A stretch of DNA of 64,000 bases from Capronia americana. Its lineage: Eukaryota; Ascomycota; Eurotiomycetes; Chaetothyriales; Herpotrichiellaceae. The translations under genes and the position numbers were made by a program. The first letter of the stretch is position 1; every line of letters starts with the position of its first letter. The stretch spans positions 496,001 to 560,000 of the forward strand of contig JADWQD010000017.1 of the NCBI GenBank assembly GCA_016110215.1. Reading direction: 5' to 3'. Below, piece by piece: positions 56,086 to 64,000 of this stretch. The notes beneath the pieces were generated by a model. It was not told where the DNA came from. It made no database searches and saw only the letters and a program-made list of their open reading frames with translations.

Positions 56086-56314
56086 AGAGACTGACAACTC
56101 GGCAGGCAGCGGCGAGGCAAAAGAGGCTCTATCTGAAAACCTCACGTACAAGACCCCGTAGCGGGAGAAAATCAGCTGTTTTGTCCTGCCAAATACCACA
56201 ATACTCGGCGGCGAATCTTGACCTCTCCGAAGTCCATTTCCGTTTCCAGACCAGACCTGAGCACCTCAACCATTTGACCTGTCACGTCAAGATCTCGGAT
56301 AGGATGCGTTTCCT

Positions 56315-57466
56315 CTACAGCCGAGATTCGTCCTTCAAAAGCTCCAATGCACCCGCAAAGCTGTCCAAAAACCCCCAGCGCGCCTTTTTGGCCAAATCCT
56401 TTTGTTTCCAGTCCTTCAAAGTCCCTCCAGGAAACCACTCTACCCCGAGACGACGGTCCAAAAGGCTGTGATCGTGTGCGATTATCACGAAAACGTTGTC
56501 TGCCGCATCAAACTCCTCCATCATACCACACGTCTGCTCTGCCTGGGGTTTATTGTGTGGTACGCCATCGTTAAGCTCGTAAAAGGGCTCTGTCGCCTTA
56601 TTCCTAGGGTGAATACTTTCGATAACGTGACCGGGGCAGACAGTCGCGAATTTCGTAGGGTAAGGAGAGGGAGTGATTTCCTTTGGGAACGGCAAATACT
56701 CCGTCGGACGAAATTCGCCACCATGGTGCGCCGTGTCAGCTCCCATGAAGATGAACGTGTCCTCGCTCTCGCCGTCCTGGGTGGAAGTGACTCTTGCCAG
56801 ACCGCACATATGGCCGATGGCGTGTCCTGGAGCGTCCAGGAGGTAGAAGGAGCCGTCCCCGAAGTAGTCGAAAGCGCGGAAGCGGCCGATCGGTACGGTC
56901 GGCAGATTGTCAAAGTCGATGACTTTTAACTCCCGCCCTTCGACATCAGTCTCGAGAAGTGGTGACTGGGGGTTAGCCGGATAGCCAGGCAGAAAGGTCT
57001 CTTTGATCCCAGGTCCAATGATGAGAGCAGTGCTGGTAGGGAAGGTGCTTGGATCACCTATATGATCAAAATGCCAATGGCTCCATACAACTCCTTCAAT
57101 GGCTCCACCCGCAGCGTCCACGCCATTGTCTTGTAGGATTTGAGCCACCGACGTCTCCACCTCGATCTTCCACCCGGGTTTGGTGACGATATCTAATACC
57201 GCGGGTCCAAACTTTTGCCAGTCCTTTCTGCACCCTAGGTCGAAGACAAGTTTGCGACCCGAGGACGCCTGCTCGACGAGGAAGCTGAAGGCGGGTACAT
57301 GCATAGTCTCATGCCCCGGGATCGCCGGGGACATGAACAGAGCGACCGGAGCCGAGATTGCTGCAGTCGTGTTGATAATCTGCACTTTGGCGGCAACTCC
57401 TGGGGGTAGTTTCAAATCAGGAACTGGCTTTGGTGGGTACAAGGAATCTTGAGATTCGATGGCCAT
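56315..57466 (-). CDS. Metallo-beta-lactamase-fold hydrolase, 383 residues
   Basis: The start MAIESQDSLYPPKPVPDLKL (57466) is chosen; the open frame continues upstream into G-rich promoter sequence that resembles no protein. The zinc motif HxHxDH is SHWHFDHIGD. Other ligand positions are DAPGHAIGHM, GADTAHHGGEF and IAHDHSLLD. The strand before the motif ends in AIEGVVW, as in the lactonase/N-acyl-homoserine-lactone-lactonase-like branch. Such enzymes open lactones or hydrolyse thioesters. With the Baeyer-Villiger-type gene nearby, a lactonase role is plausible but inferred. It is divergent from the carboxymuconolactone decarboxylase-like gene. Confidence 0.87.
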   Translation of the reverse strand: MAIESQDSLYPPKPVPDLKLPPGVAAKVQIINTTAAISAPVALFMSPAIPGHETMHVPAFSFLVEQASSGRKLVFDLGCRKDWQKFGPAVLDIVTKPGWKIEVETSVAQILQDNGVDAAGGAIEGVVWSHWHFDHIGDPSTFPTSTALIIGPGIKETFLPGYPANPQSPLLETDVEGRELKVIDFDNLPTVPIGRFRAFDYFGDGSFYLLDAPGHAIGHMCGLARVTSTQDGESEDTFIFMGADTAHHGGEFRPTEYLPFPKEITPSPYPTKFATVCPGHVIESIHPRNKATEPFYELNDGVPHNKPQAEQTCGMMEEFDAADNVFVIIAHDHSLLDRRLGVEWFPGGTLKDWKQKDLAKKARWGFLDSFAGALELLKDESRL

Positions 57467-57924
57467 TTTGGGTCGCTGTGTATTATAGCAGTAGCAGTAG
57501 TTTGGTCGGAAACGAGGAGAGAAGTAAAAAGTGTTCCCGGAAGGTTTCTCCCCTTGATTTGGCAAGCCAGCGTAACCCGCTTTTATGGCAAATGGTTCGC
57601 AGGGGGGGGGGGGGGGCTTAATCCGGGGTATTACACGAAGCGTGGGGATATACGAGGTATGCGGATGGCCCCGAACTTTTCGTGGAGGCCCGGGGCCCGA
57701 AGCGGCGCCTTTTGCTATCGTCCCGGCGGGCCGCGGGTCTTTGCTTGGAAACGCGGTGCGAAGTTCAGGGGGCCGTGCCATTGCGGCAGAGATTGGCAAC
57801 CCTTTGTCGTACTATTTAACAAGTCTCGTAAACATATGCTTAGACCCTTGAAGCATAGTTGATCATTCACACACGAAAAATAATTACTTCCTCGGGTCTT
57901 CGACGGCAAAAACCACGAACAACC
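57467..57924. promoter_or_regulatory. Divergent promoter with G15 run and TAATCCGGGG motif
   Basis: A run of 15 G occupies 57602-57616 and is followed directly by CTTAATCCGGGG (57617-57628). The motif TAATCCGGGG recurs at 61028-61037 on the minus strand in the next divergent promoter of the cluster. The stretch 57640-57770 is unusually GC-rich. Confidence 0.45.
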
Positions 57925-58443
57925 ATGTCTTCGAATGATGGCCTTTCGGAAAAGGCCCTCCTTGGGAAACGGTTGACTGGGGAGTTTATCGGGGAGAAGT
58001 TCTTTGATGAAATCTTGAAGAATATGGTGAGTGCCCGATGAATGACTCTACTGCGTCTCGATGTATGGCTTTCTAATAACGCGGTCTCTCCTATGCAGAA
58101 AGATGATATCTTCACCAAGACAAGTTTTGAGTATATCTGGGAGACCTGCTTTTCATCATATGCCAGAGAAGGCCTCATATGGAGAGAACGCTCTCTGATG
58201 AACATCGCCATGTTGATAGCGTTGGGTCGAGGTCCTGAGCTTCGGATTCACCTCCGTGCCGCTGTCAACAACGGGCTGAAGGAAAAGGAAATCTGCGAGG
58301 CCATCCGGCACGCCATGATTTATTGCGGCGTCCCGGCTGGAAGGGATGCGATGATCATTGCAAGTGACGTTTTTGCACAGTTACGGTCATCGGGCGAATA
58401 CCCGCCAGAAAAGCCCAGCATACAACAGGCGGGCAAGAAGTAG
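57925..58443 (+). CDS. Carboxymuconolactone decarboxylase-like protein, 148 residues
   Basis: Exons are 57925-58026 and 58099-58443 with a GTGAGT...TGCAG intron. It reads MSSNDGLSEKALLGKRLTGE, then WRERSLMNIAMLIALGR, ELRIHLRAAVNNGLKEKEIC and EAIRHAMIYCGVPAGRDAM. This is the gamma-carboxymuconolactone decarboxylase (CMD) fold, with the His of the LRIHLRAA helix and the GVPAG turn. There is no CxxC, so it is not of the AhpD peroxidase type. In the protocatechuate branch CMD turns gamma-carboxymuconolactone into a beta-ketoadipate enol-lactone, but many fungal CMD-like proteins act elsewhere. Length is normal for the family. Confidence 0.87.
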
Positions 58444-59507
58444 GCAGTGTCACATCATACTACCACGATCGGGCGTACTCCCTAGCCAGAGAAAGGGGGC
58501 AAGTAGAATTGAGAGCCAGGTTTCGCATACCGTCCACTTACCCGTAATTCTCCTCGAGCACCTCCCATTGGTGATAGATGGAGCGACTTGAAGTCCATTT
58601 TTTCCTCTTCGGGGTGGCGTCTCTCGCGTATTGTGACAAATTTGTGTGGCCGCGTACGGTATGATCACCAGCAGAACAACATGCCAGGGCCAGAAAATGC
58701 CGCGGCCTTGATAGGTATGCTTCCCCTCCATACTTTCTCGTAACAGCCTGCCACTTGGCTGGTCAAGAACAGCCCTCGGCGTGATGGACTGCAACATGGC
58801 CGTCAATATGCAGACGGAATATTCCCAAAGGCATTACACCCGTGGTATGCGATTTGTCCAAGATGCGATCACCAGGTTCTAGGTGCAGATTGAATACCCG
58901 GGTCTAATAAGAACCTCAACAAAGAAGCTCTCTAATCGACACAATCAACGCTAGCAGTGGATAAAGCTGGATCACGTCCAAGAACCATCCCAAGACCGCC
59001 CGGCGAGTAACGCCTACAATGGCGGTGTTCGGATAGAGGTCGGCCAGGGAAAGGTGAGGTTGGGCGTGCAGGGTGCGAAGCCTGTGCTTTCGATCGAGAC
59101 GTTGAAGACATTGGAGGACATTGCGAGCGGTTCCCGCCGCAGTACGCCGGAAAAGACCTGCGTTTCGTGTATAAGTGGTTGAGCGAGCTGTGAGGTACGT
59201 ATACCTGGGAAGGACAGGGTAGCTTTCAGCTCATATGGACGCACAGTGTACGACCTTTGGTTACACGGCTCTGGTCTGATGGAGCGGGCTTCTATCATAG
59301 GAGAAGACTGGGGACACGAAACGTCTGTGATGCAAACACAGGGCTCTGCTCTCATCTCCAGCTTATGCTAGACTTGAGCACCGGCTGGAAGATTGAAGAT
59401 CATGCATCTTTCATAAACCCGACATGGGAATTATGCTAATATGTGCATTTTGTCCCCTCTGTCACCGTACGACAGTTGCTGACTTTCAACAGCATCAAAA
59501 GTCTCAC
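58444..59507. other. Convergent intergenic region, 1.1 kb
   Basis: 3' flanks of the CMD-like gene and the eight-exon SDR. Short frames only; nothing recognised. Confidence 0.5.
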
Positions 59508-60901
59508 TTAATCCACTGGGCTGGACCACAAAGTCGATGTCTTCTGGCTCTTAGCATCGAGCTGAAGTATCGAATCAGTATACAATCCAACACCTTTAGA
59601 CGGTAGGGTCCACATACCTGCGACCGATGACTGGCAAATCCTGCTTGATGCTGCAATTTTGCCAACCAAGTGTTCTCCTCATAATCGTCCCGGTCGACGT
59701 CAATGTAACCGCTCGGACTCATATCACGCGGTACCACGGCAAAAGAGCGACCTAGTGGATGGTCAGTCAGCCCGGCTTTACTCGATGTGATTTCATGTAA
59801 CCGCACCGTTGACGCTTCTGTCCGCAATTGCTCTCAAAGCGGCTTGGCCTGCATCTTCCACTTCGGCGAATTGTATACTAGCCTTGTTCAAGTGTGTGAC
59901 GGCTGTGTCACTTATCAACTTCGTCTTGATGAACCTAGAAGAGACAGATGTGTTAGGACGATAACCTTCAGAAGTGTATGGCCTAGGGGGCAGTCGCACC
60001 ATGGAGCAATAAAATTGACACGAATCCGGTGTTGCAACTCTGTCCTTCTCAGACAAGCCATGATGCCACGTAGACCATGCTTGGACGCGGTGTATTGGAC
60101 TCCTCCATTGACATCAACGTATCCGGCCATACTTCCCGTCAGCAACAGAACCTGATCCAAGTCGAGTTCCGGGTGGGCTGCATTCTGCTTGCGAAAGTAG
60201 AAGAGTGCCAGTTTGACCGTGTACAATACAGCCAGAAGGTCCAGGGTGGCGATGTTCAATTTGGGTTCCTCGGGTTCGGGGAGTGTGACTGAAGAAAGCC
60301 AGATCAGTTCCTGTCGTCTGTCTCGACATTACAGCACCATTTTTTTGGCCATGGGGTAATTCTCACATACTGTCATTGAAGAAAACCGAATCGTATCCAC
60401 TTATACCGGCATTTGCAACAACGATTTCGACTCTGCCTGACTGCGAAGACGACAGAGCTGTCTTGAACATGGCCAGTTGATCGGCCCATTTGGTCATATC
60501 GCACCGAACGAATTTGGTTGCCCTGGACGATTGATAAGTGAGGCCCTTTGGGAAGCACGAAACCGCCTCCTCCTTACCCTGAAAGTTCCTCTTCCAGCCG
60601 TTTCCCGGAAGGCTCATCCAAGTCCCCGATCACGACGAATGCTCTGCACGCTGTCAGCCGTAGCAGATTCTCAGGTGCCACTAAGGCCTACCCTGCCGAC
60701 ACCAGTTTGCGAACATAGGCTTCTCCGATGCCGTTTGCACCTAATAAGATGGCACAGTCAGATCACATGCCAAGGAGCAGGTGGACTGGGAATGACTATA
60801 GTATACCTACCTCCTGTCACGATAGCAGTTTTGCCCCGGACATTGTCAGTACTGAAGCTGACGTTGGTATCGACAGGACCTGAATTGGTGTATTGCGCCA
60901 T
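59508..60901 (-). CDS. Short-chain dehydrogenase/reductase in eight exons, 320 residues
   Basis: Exons are 60901-60811, 60740-60692, 60643-60578, 60522-60371, 60288-60000, 59934-59807, 59751-59618 and 59561-59508. All phases join and give 963 nt. It starts MAQYTNSGPVDTNVSFS, with cofactor motif KTAIVTGGANGIGEAYVRKL, then FVVIGDLDEP, CDMTKWADQL and VANAGISGYD. The active site is LLLTGSMAGYVDVNGGVQYT with ASKHG (Ser, Tyr-x3-Lys). IRVNFIAPWFIKTKLI closes the core. It resembles fungal SDRs of the 15-hydroxyprostaglandin-dehydrogenase-like group (NAD type, D in IGDLD). The last exon is the least certain: reading on without splicing gives a different short tail. It diverges from the alcohol dehydrogenase. 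Confidence 0.85.
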
Positions 60902-61993
60902 GTCTCCAATGTCCGATGTAAACGTCTAGATCCCACGGCTGAAATCGCTGCTGAAGGAACCGATGGCAACTTTCTGTCCCCCGCAAAAAGGGGGAGGGAG
61001 CTGGGCTTTAATCTACCCCAGGAAAAGCCCCGGATTAGCGCAAGATTAATTGTGCGTACACTGCCCCTTATCGTCCGCGGTACCCCGCAAGCGACACCAG
61101 GCGCGGGTCCACTGTAGATAGAAATGCCCCGCGGCCCACGGTATGATCGGACCTTGCGCAGGTAATGCGGATGATATTAGCCGGTGCATTGCGTTTACCG
61201 GCATTGCAGACGGGCTCTTGTCAGTAATCTATTCACCTGAAGAGACGACTGTGGCCGCGGGCTATGCCGACAAGAAAGTTAACGGAAGTCCAGTCAGGCT
61301 TGTTGACCTAACAGTGTCAATTTGCAGTTGTTCATACATCATTATCTGGATGGGCGAACATGCAGTTGAAGGCGCCTGGCCGCGTCCTCTGCCAAGTGTG
61401 GCGCACGTGACCATCAGCGCCAACAAGGCTGTGCCTCCTGAACGGCCATGCAGTTCGCAGCGTTTGGTGGTCCTGGAAACAAAGTGCGTTACGTGCATTA
61501 AGAAAGGACTGTCTCTCAGCTATTCGAATCTTAGACTCCACTTAGACTATCCTTCCTGAGTCTTCGACGTTCTTTGCCCCTTGACTTGAGCATCTTGTTC
61601 CGAATCCCCTGGTTGCATGTGTGTATGTGACAAGTATACCACGACTCTGTTTCCGTAGAGATAATGTCTGAACCTGCGCGTCTTAGAATTGGTCTGATTA
61701 CTAGACCTGATTTTGATAATGTGTTATTACCGCGAAAATTCAATTAGAATGACTCCTACCCGGCCGTGGCCCGGAAACGGCAGTGCGGGGGTTTCTCCTC
61801 GGTAAACGCGACCTCATACTACGAAGCTTGCGAGCGTCAAGACAGGGTTCATATCCCTCTCTTCAAATCAGCTTTTCGAGTGACGAGCGCTGCCAGAAAT
61901 TCCTCAGAGTGGTGCACAAAGAGCTTCAAAGTCCCCTTTACGCTCGCTGTTGAAAACTCAGATTCAGTTGACTCGACTGGCAGGTCATTGATA
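60902..61993. promoter_or_regulatory. Divergent promoter between SDR and alcohol dehydrogenase, with CCCCGGATTA motif
   Basis: CCCCGGATTA at 61028-61037 is the reverse complement of TAATCCGGGG at 57619-57628. A second related word (TTAATCTACCCC) lies just upstream at about 61009-61020. The stretch 60980-61140 is GC-rich, like the other promoter. Open frames at 61143-61559 and on the reverse strand show no family resemblance. Confidence 0.4.
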
Positions 61994-63416
61994 ATGGCGT
62001 CCTCGAACACGCCGAAGACAATGCTGGCTTGGCAGAAGCATATACCTAGCAAAGAGCCAGTAAGCAGTCTCAATTAATATCCTTGAACGACACCTGTCTG
62101 GCTCCTGAGTCGAATGCCTAACCAGGTGCAAATAGATTCGTGTCGAGGTTCCGATCCCAACGCCTAAAGATGACGAGGTCCTTGTGAAACTTCACGCTAT
62201 AGGAGGTTGGTTAGCCAGTTCTTCCAAGAGCAATCATGCAACCAGAAGAGGCTTCTGTTGCGCAATTTTCCAGCGCTGATCCATCCACCTAGTATGTCAT
62301 AGTGATGTTGCGGTACGTGATATGGAGTCGATTCCACCGGAGTTCAAGACTGTCAGTACACCAACTTTTACTATGGTAAGTTGCTCCTGCATACAAAGCA
62401 GAAACTCCGTCCTTCCTTTCCTTTAGAACCGCAACTCAAGTTATCATGTTGGGGCATAGAACTAACAGTGTGCGTTCTTTCAGGGCCATGAGGGCTGCGG
62501 CGAGGTCGTCACCACCGGTTCTGCCGTGACCAAATTCACGACGGGCGATATGGTGGCTATCATGTGCGTTCCTGGTTGCGGCAGGGAGACTTGTGATGAA
62601 TGCACCAGGGGCGTTCCTCAACTCTGCCAAAAGGGACCGCGATACGGAGGTGGACAAGACGGCTTTTTCGCTCCTTACGTGGCTGTCACTGAACGTGCAA
62701 CTGTCAAGTTGCCTCCGAACATCAAGCCTTCGGTGGGTGCTGTGGCTACAGATGCATGCATGACAGCATACCACGCCGTGGTCGGCCGCGCCAAGGTTCA
62801 ACGAGGTGACACGGTACTGCTGCTGGGTCTTGGCGGACTGGGTTTCAACGCTCTACAGATCATTCTGCACTTGGGTGCACGGGCCGTTGTGGTGGACCAA
62901 AGACAGGTGGTCTTGGATGAAGCCGTCAGCTTTGGCGTTGATCCTAAAGATGTGGTCCCTGTCGGGACACCCGATGTTGGTGAGTGGCTCAAGGACAAAG
63001 GACTGCGAGTCGAGATCGCAATCGATTTCGTTGCTGTGCCAACTACATTCAAGGCTGCGGTAGACAGTGGTGAGGATGATATCCCCTACGTCAGCTCCAA
63101 AGGGCGATGTTCTGAAGTCAAGCTGATACAATCCGCAGTTCGTCCCGATGGTACGATAGTTGTGGTCGGCCTCCTTAGCCCAGAATTAAGCTTCCGCGGC
63201 CCTGCTGTCGTCCGCAAGCAAATCAGTATCTTGGGCAGTTATGCTGGCACTTGTTCTGACATTGAAGCTTGCCTTGACCTGATCGCTAAAGGGAAGCTGG
63301 TCCCTCAGGTGACCACAGGGAGCTTGAAAGACTTTCCACAGCTCCTGGAGGATTTGCATGAGGGTAAGATCAAAAGCAGGATTGCATTGATACCCGAAGG
63401 CATGGAGGAACGATAA
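61994..63416 (+). CDS. Zinc-dependent alcohol dehydrogenase (MDR superfamily), 360 residues
   Basis: Exons are 61994-62059, 62136-62205, 62293-62375, 62484-63069 and 63139-63416. The last intron is 69 nt and keeps the frame open, so it can be read through by mistake; splicing gives the normal join AVDSVRPDGTIVVVGL. It starts MASSNTPKTMLAWQKHIPSK. Catalytic zinc ligands lie in VCHSD and GHEGCGE. The structural zinc lobe reads GCGRETCDECTRGVPQLC, with four residues between the first two cysteines instead of the usual two. The Rossmann turn is LLGLGGLGFNALQ. It should interconvert an alcohol and a ketone or aldehyde with NAD(P). Next to a Baeyer-Villiger-type gene it is the natural producer of the ketone substrate (inference). 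Confidence 0.9.
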
Positions 63417-63641
63417 GATATGATATTCTGAATATGATTGGGAATCAGTATGGAGTCTCCCTCCCTCAGGGGTCTGTCTCTCCACAGAACCTCGTTCCAA
63501 GGACTGGGCAACCTGAATGTTCGAGGTAGAAGCCACCCAACCTAGTGAATAAGTTTACCGAGCGCGGATTGATGAGAGAGGCAAATATGTCTTGACGATG
63601 TATTGAAGTCATTGGAATCCCAGTCCTTCTACAAGGAGACT

Positions 63642-64000
63642 TCATTTCTCTATATACCAAGCTAGGTCGTTCTCCTTATTCAATTCGTACTCTGTGAAAC
63701 CGTTGCCCAGGAAAGCCCATCTGTTCGGACTTCGGTACTCAATCTCAAAATCCTCGGGTCTCAGCTCGCTGATCAATTGTCGGAAGAGTAATGCACTGCC
63801 GGCGAAGGCTGCAGTGACTCTGCCATTGACCGTGTTTCGTTTGAACCAACTCGAACATCCACCGGACCAGATGAGTGTTTTATGAATCCTGTCTCCGTAT
63901 CGGATGAGCTCGTCGACCGCTCCACTTTTGGGAACAACAGACTTGATATTCTCCGTGGCGATTTTGCGAATCCATTTCAGTAGATACTCAGCCGTCCAGT
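63642..64000 (-). CDS. Flavin-containing monooxygenase of Baeyer-Villiger type, C-terminal fragment
   Basis: The gene enters from the right edge; 119 residues are visible, with the TGA at 63642-63644. The fragment reads WTAEYLLKWIRKIATENIKS, then GGCSSWFKRNTVNGRVTAAF, AGSALLFRQLI, LRPEDFEIEYRSPNRWAFLG and NGFTEYELNKENDLAWYI. The W-SGGCSSW-K pair, the (P/A)GS turn, the RPEDFE motif and the FLGNGxT turn are the C-terminal marks of fungal Baeyer-Villiger monooxygenases such as steroid or cyclododecanone-type enzymes. The FAD and NADPH motifs lie outside the window. Such enzymes insert oxygen next to a ketone to make an ester or lactone. Confidence 0.85.
   Translation of the reverse strand, partial: WTAEYLLKWIRKIATENIKSVVPKSGAVDELIRYGDRIHKTLIWSGGCSSWFKRNTVNGRVTAAFAGSALLFRQLISELRPEDFEIEYRSPNRWAFLGNGFTEYELNKENDLAWYIEK

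Noticed and set aside
56521..56929. Open frames overlapping the metallo-beta-lactamase gene on the other strand or frame
   Set aside because: They are shadows of a GC-rich coding region; only the minus-strand frame carries the zinc motif.

Overview
This is a window of nuclear DNA from a filamentous ascomycete (Pezizomycotina). Most protein genes carry short spliceosomal introns of about 45-110 bp with GT..AG ends. The families are typical fungal ones: a Zn2Cys6 factor, an RTA1 protein, a DUF3425/bZIP protein, an AIM21-type PPRP protein and a UDP-galactopyranose mutase. The repeats carry the C-to-T and G-to-A decay of repeat-induced point mutation (RIP). Placement in Eurotiomycetes is a guess from protein resemblance. 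One run of 98 Ns at 34348-34445 is an assembly gap inside a CAG/CAA repeat.

Bases 1-8.8 kb are an AT-rich, RIP-mutated block. An almost complete Ty3/gypsy chromodomain retrotransposon (1590-7716, minus strand) has 364-bp LTRs and a perfect 5-bp target duplication. It sits in older degenerate sequence that includes the relic of a gene of the HeLo-like/DUF7580 type near the left edge. At the right border is a gene with an open frame but no visible ATG (8716-10386).

From 11 to 53 kb lie ordinary genes: a GFA-type zinc protein, a GH2 beta-mannosidase, an alpha/beta hydrolase, a bZIP/DUF3425 protein, an ABM-like protein, a conserved unknown, and a divergent pair of a Golgi-type nucleotide-sugar transporter and UDP-galactopyranose mutase (galactofuranose supply for the wall). 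They are followed by an AIM21-like actin regulator, a low-complexity gene broken by the gap, an SR140-like splicing factor, an MFS sugar transporter divergent from a Zn2Cys6 factor, an AtuA-DUF4387 fusion, an RTA1 protein, and two related neighbours sharing a Cys-containing N-terminal domain.

From 53.5 kb to the right edge is what looks like a catabolic gene cluster: an SDR, a decayed fumarase/aspartase-superfamily lyase, a metallo-beta-lactamase hydrolase, a carboxymuconolactone decarboxylase-like protein, an eight-exon SDR, a zinc alcohol dehydrogenase and the C-terminus of a Baeyer-Villiger-type monooxygenase. Together they could oxidise an alcohol to a ketone, insert oxygen to make an ester or lactone, and open it. 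The substrate cannot be read from the sequence. Two divergent promoters of this cluster share a perfect 10-bp motif, TAATCCGGGG.

Exon boundaries were inferred by eye from splice signals, reading frame and family resemblance. No similarity search was run.
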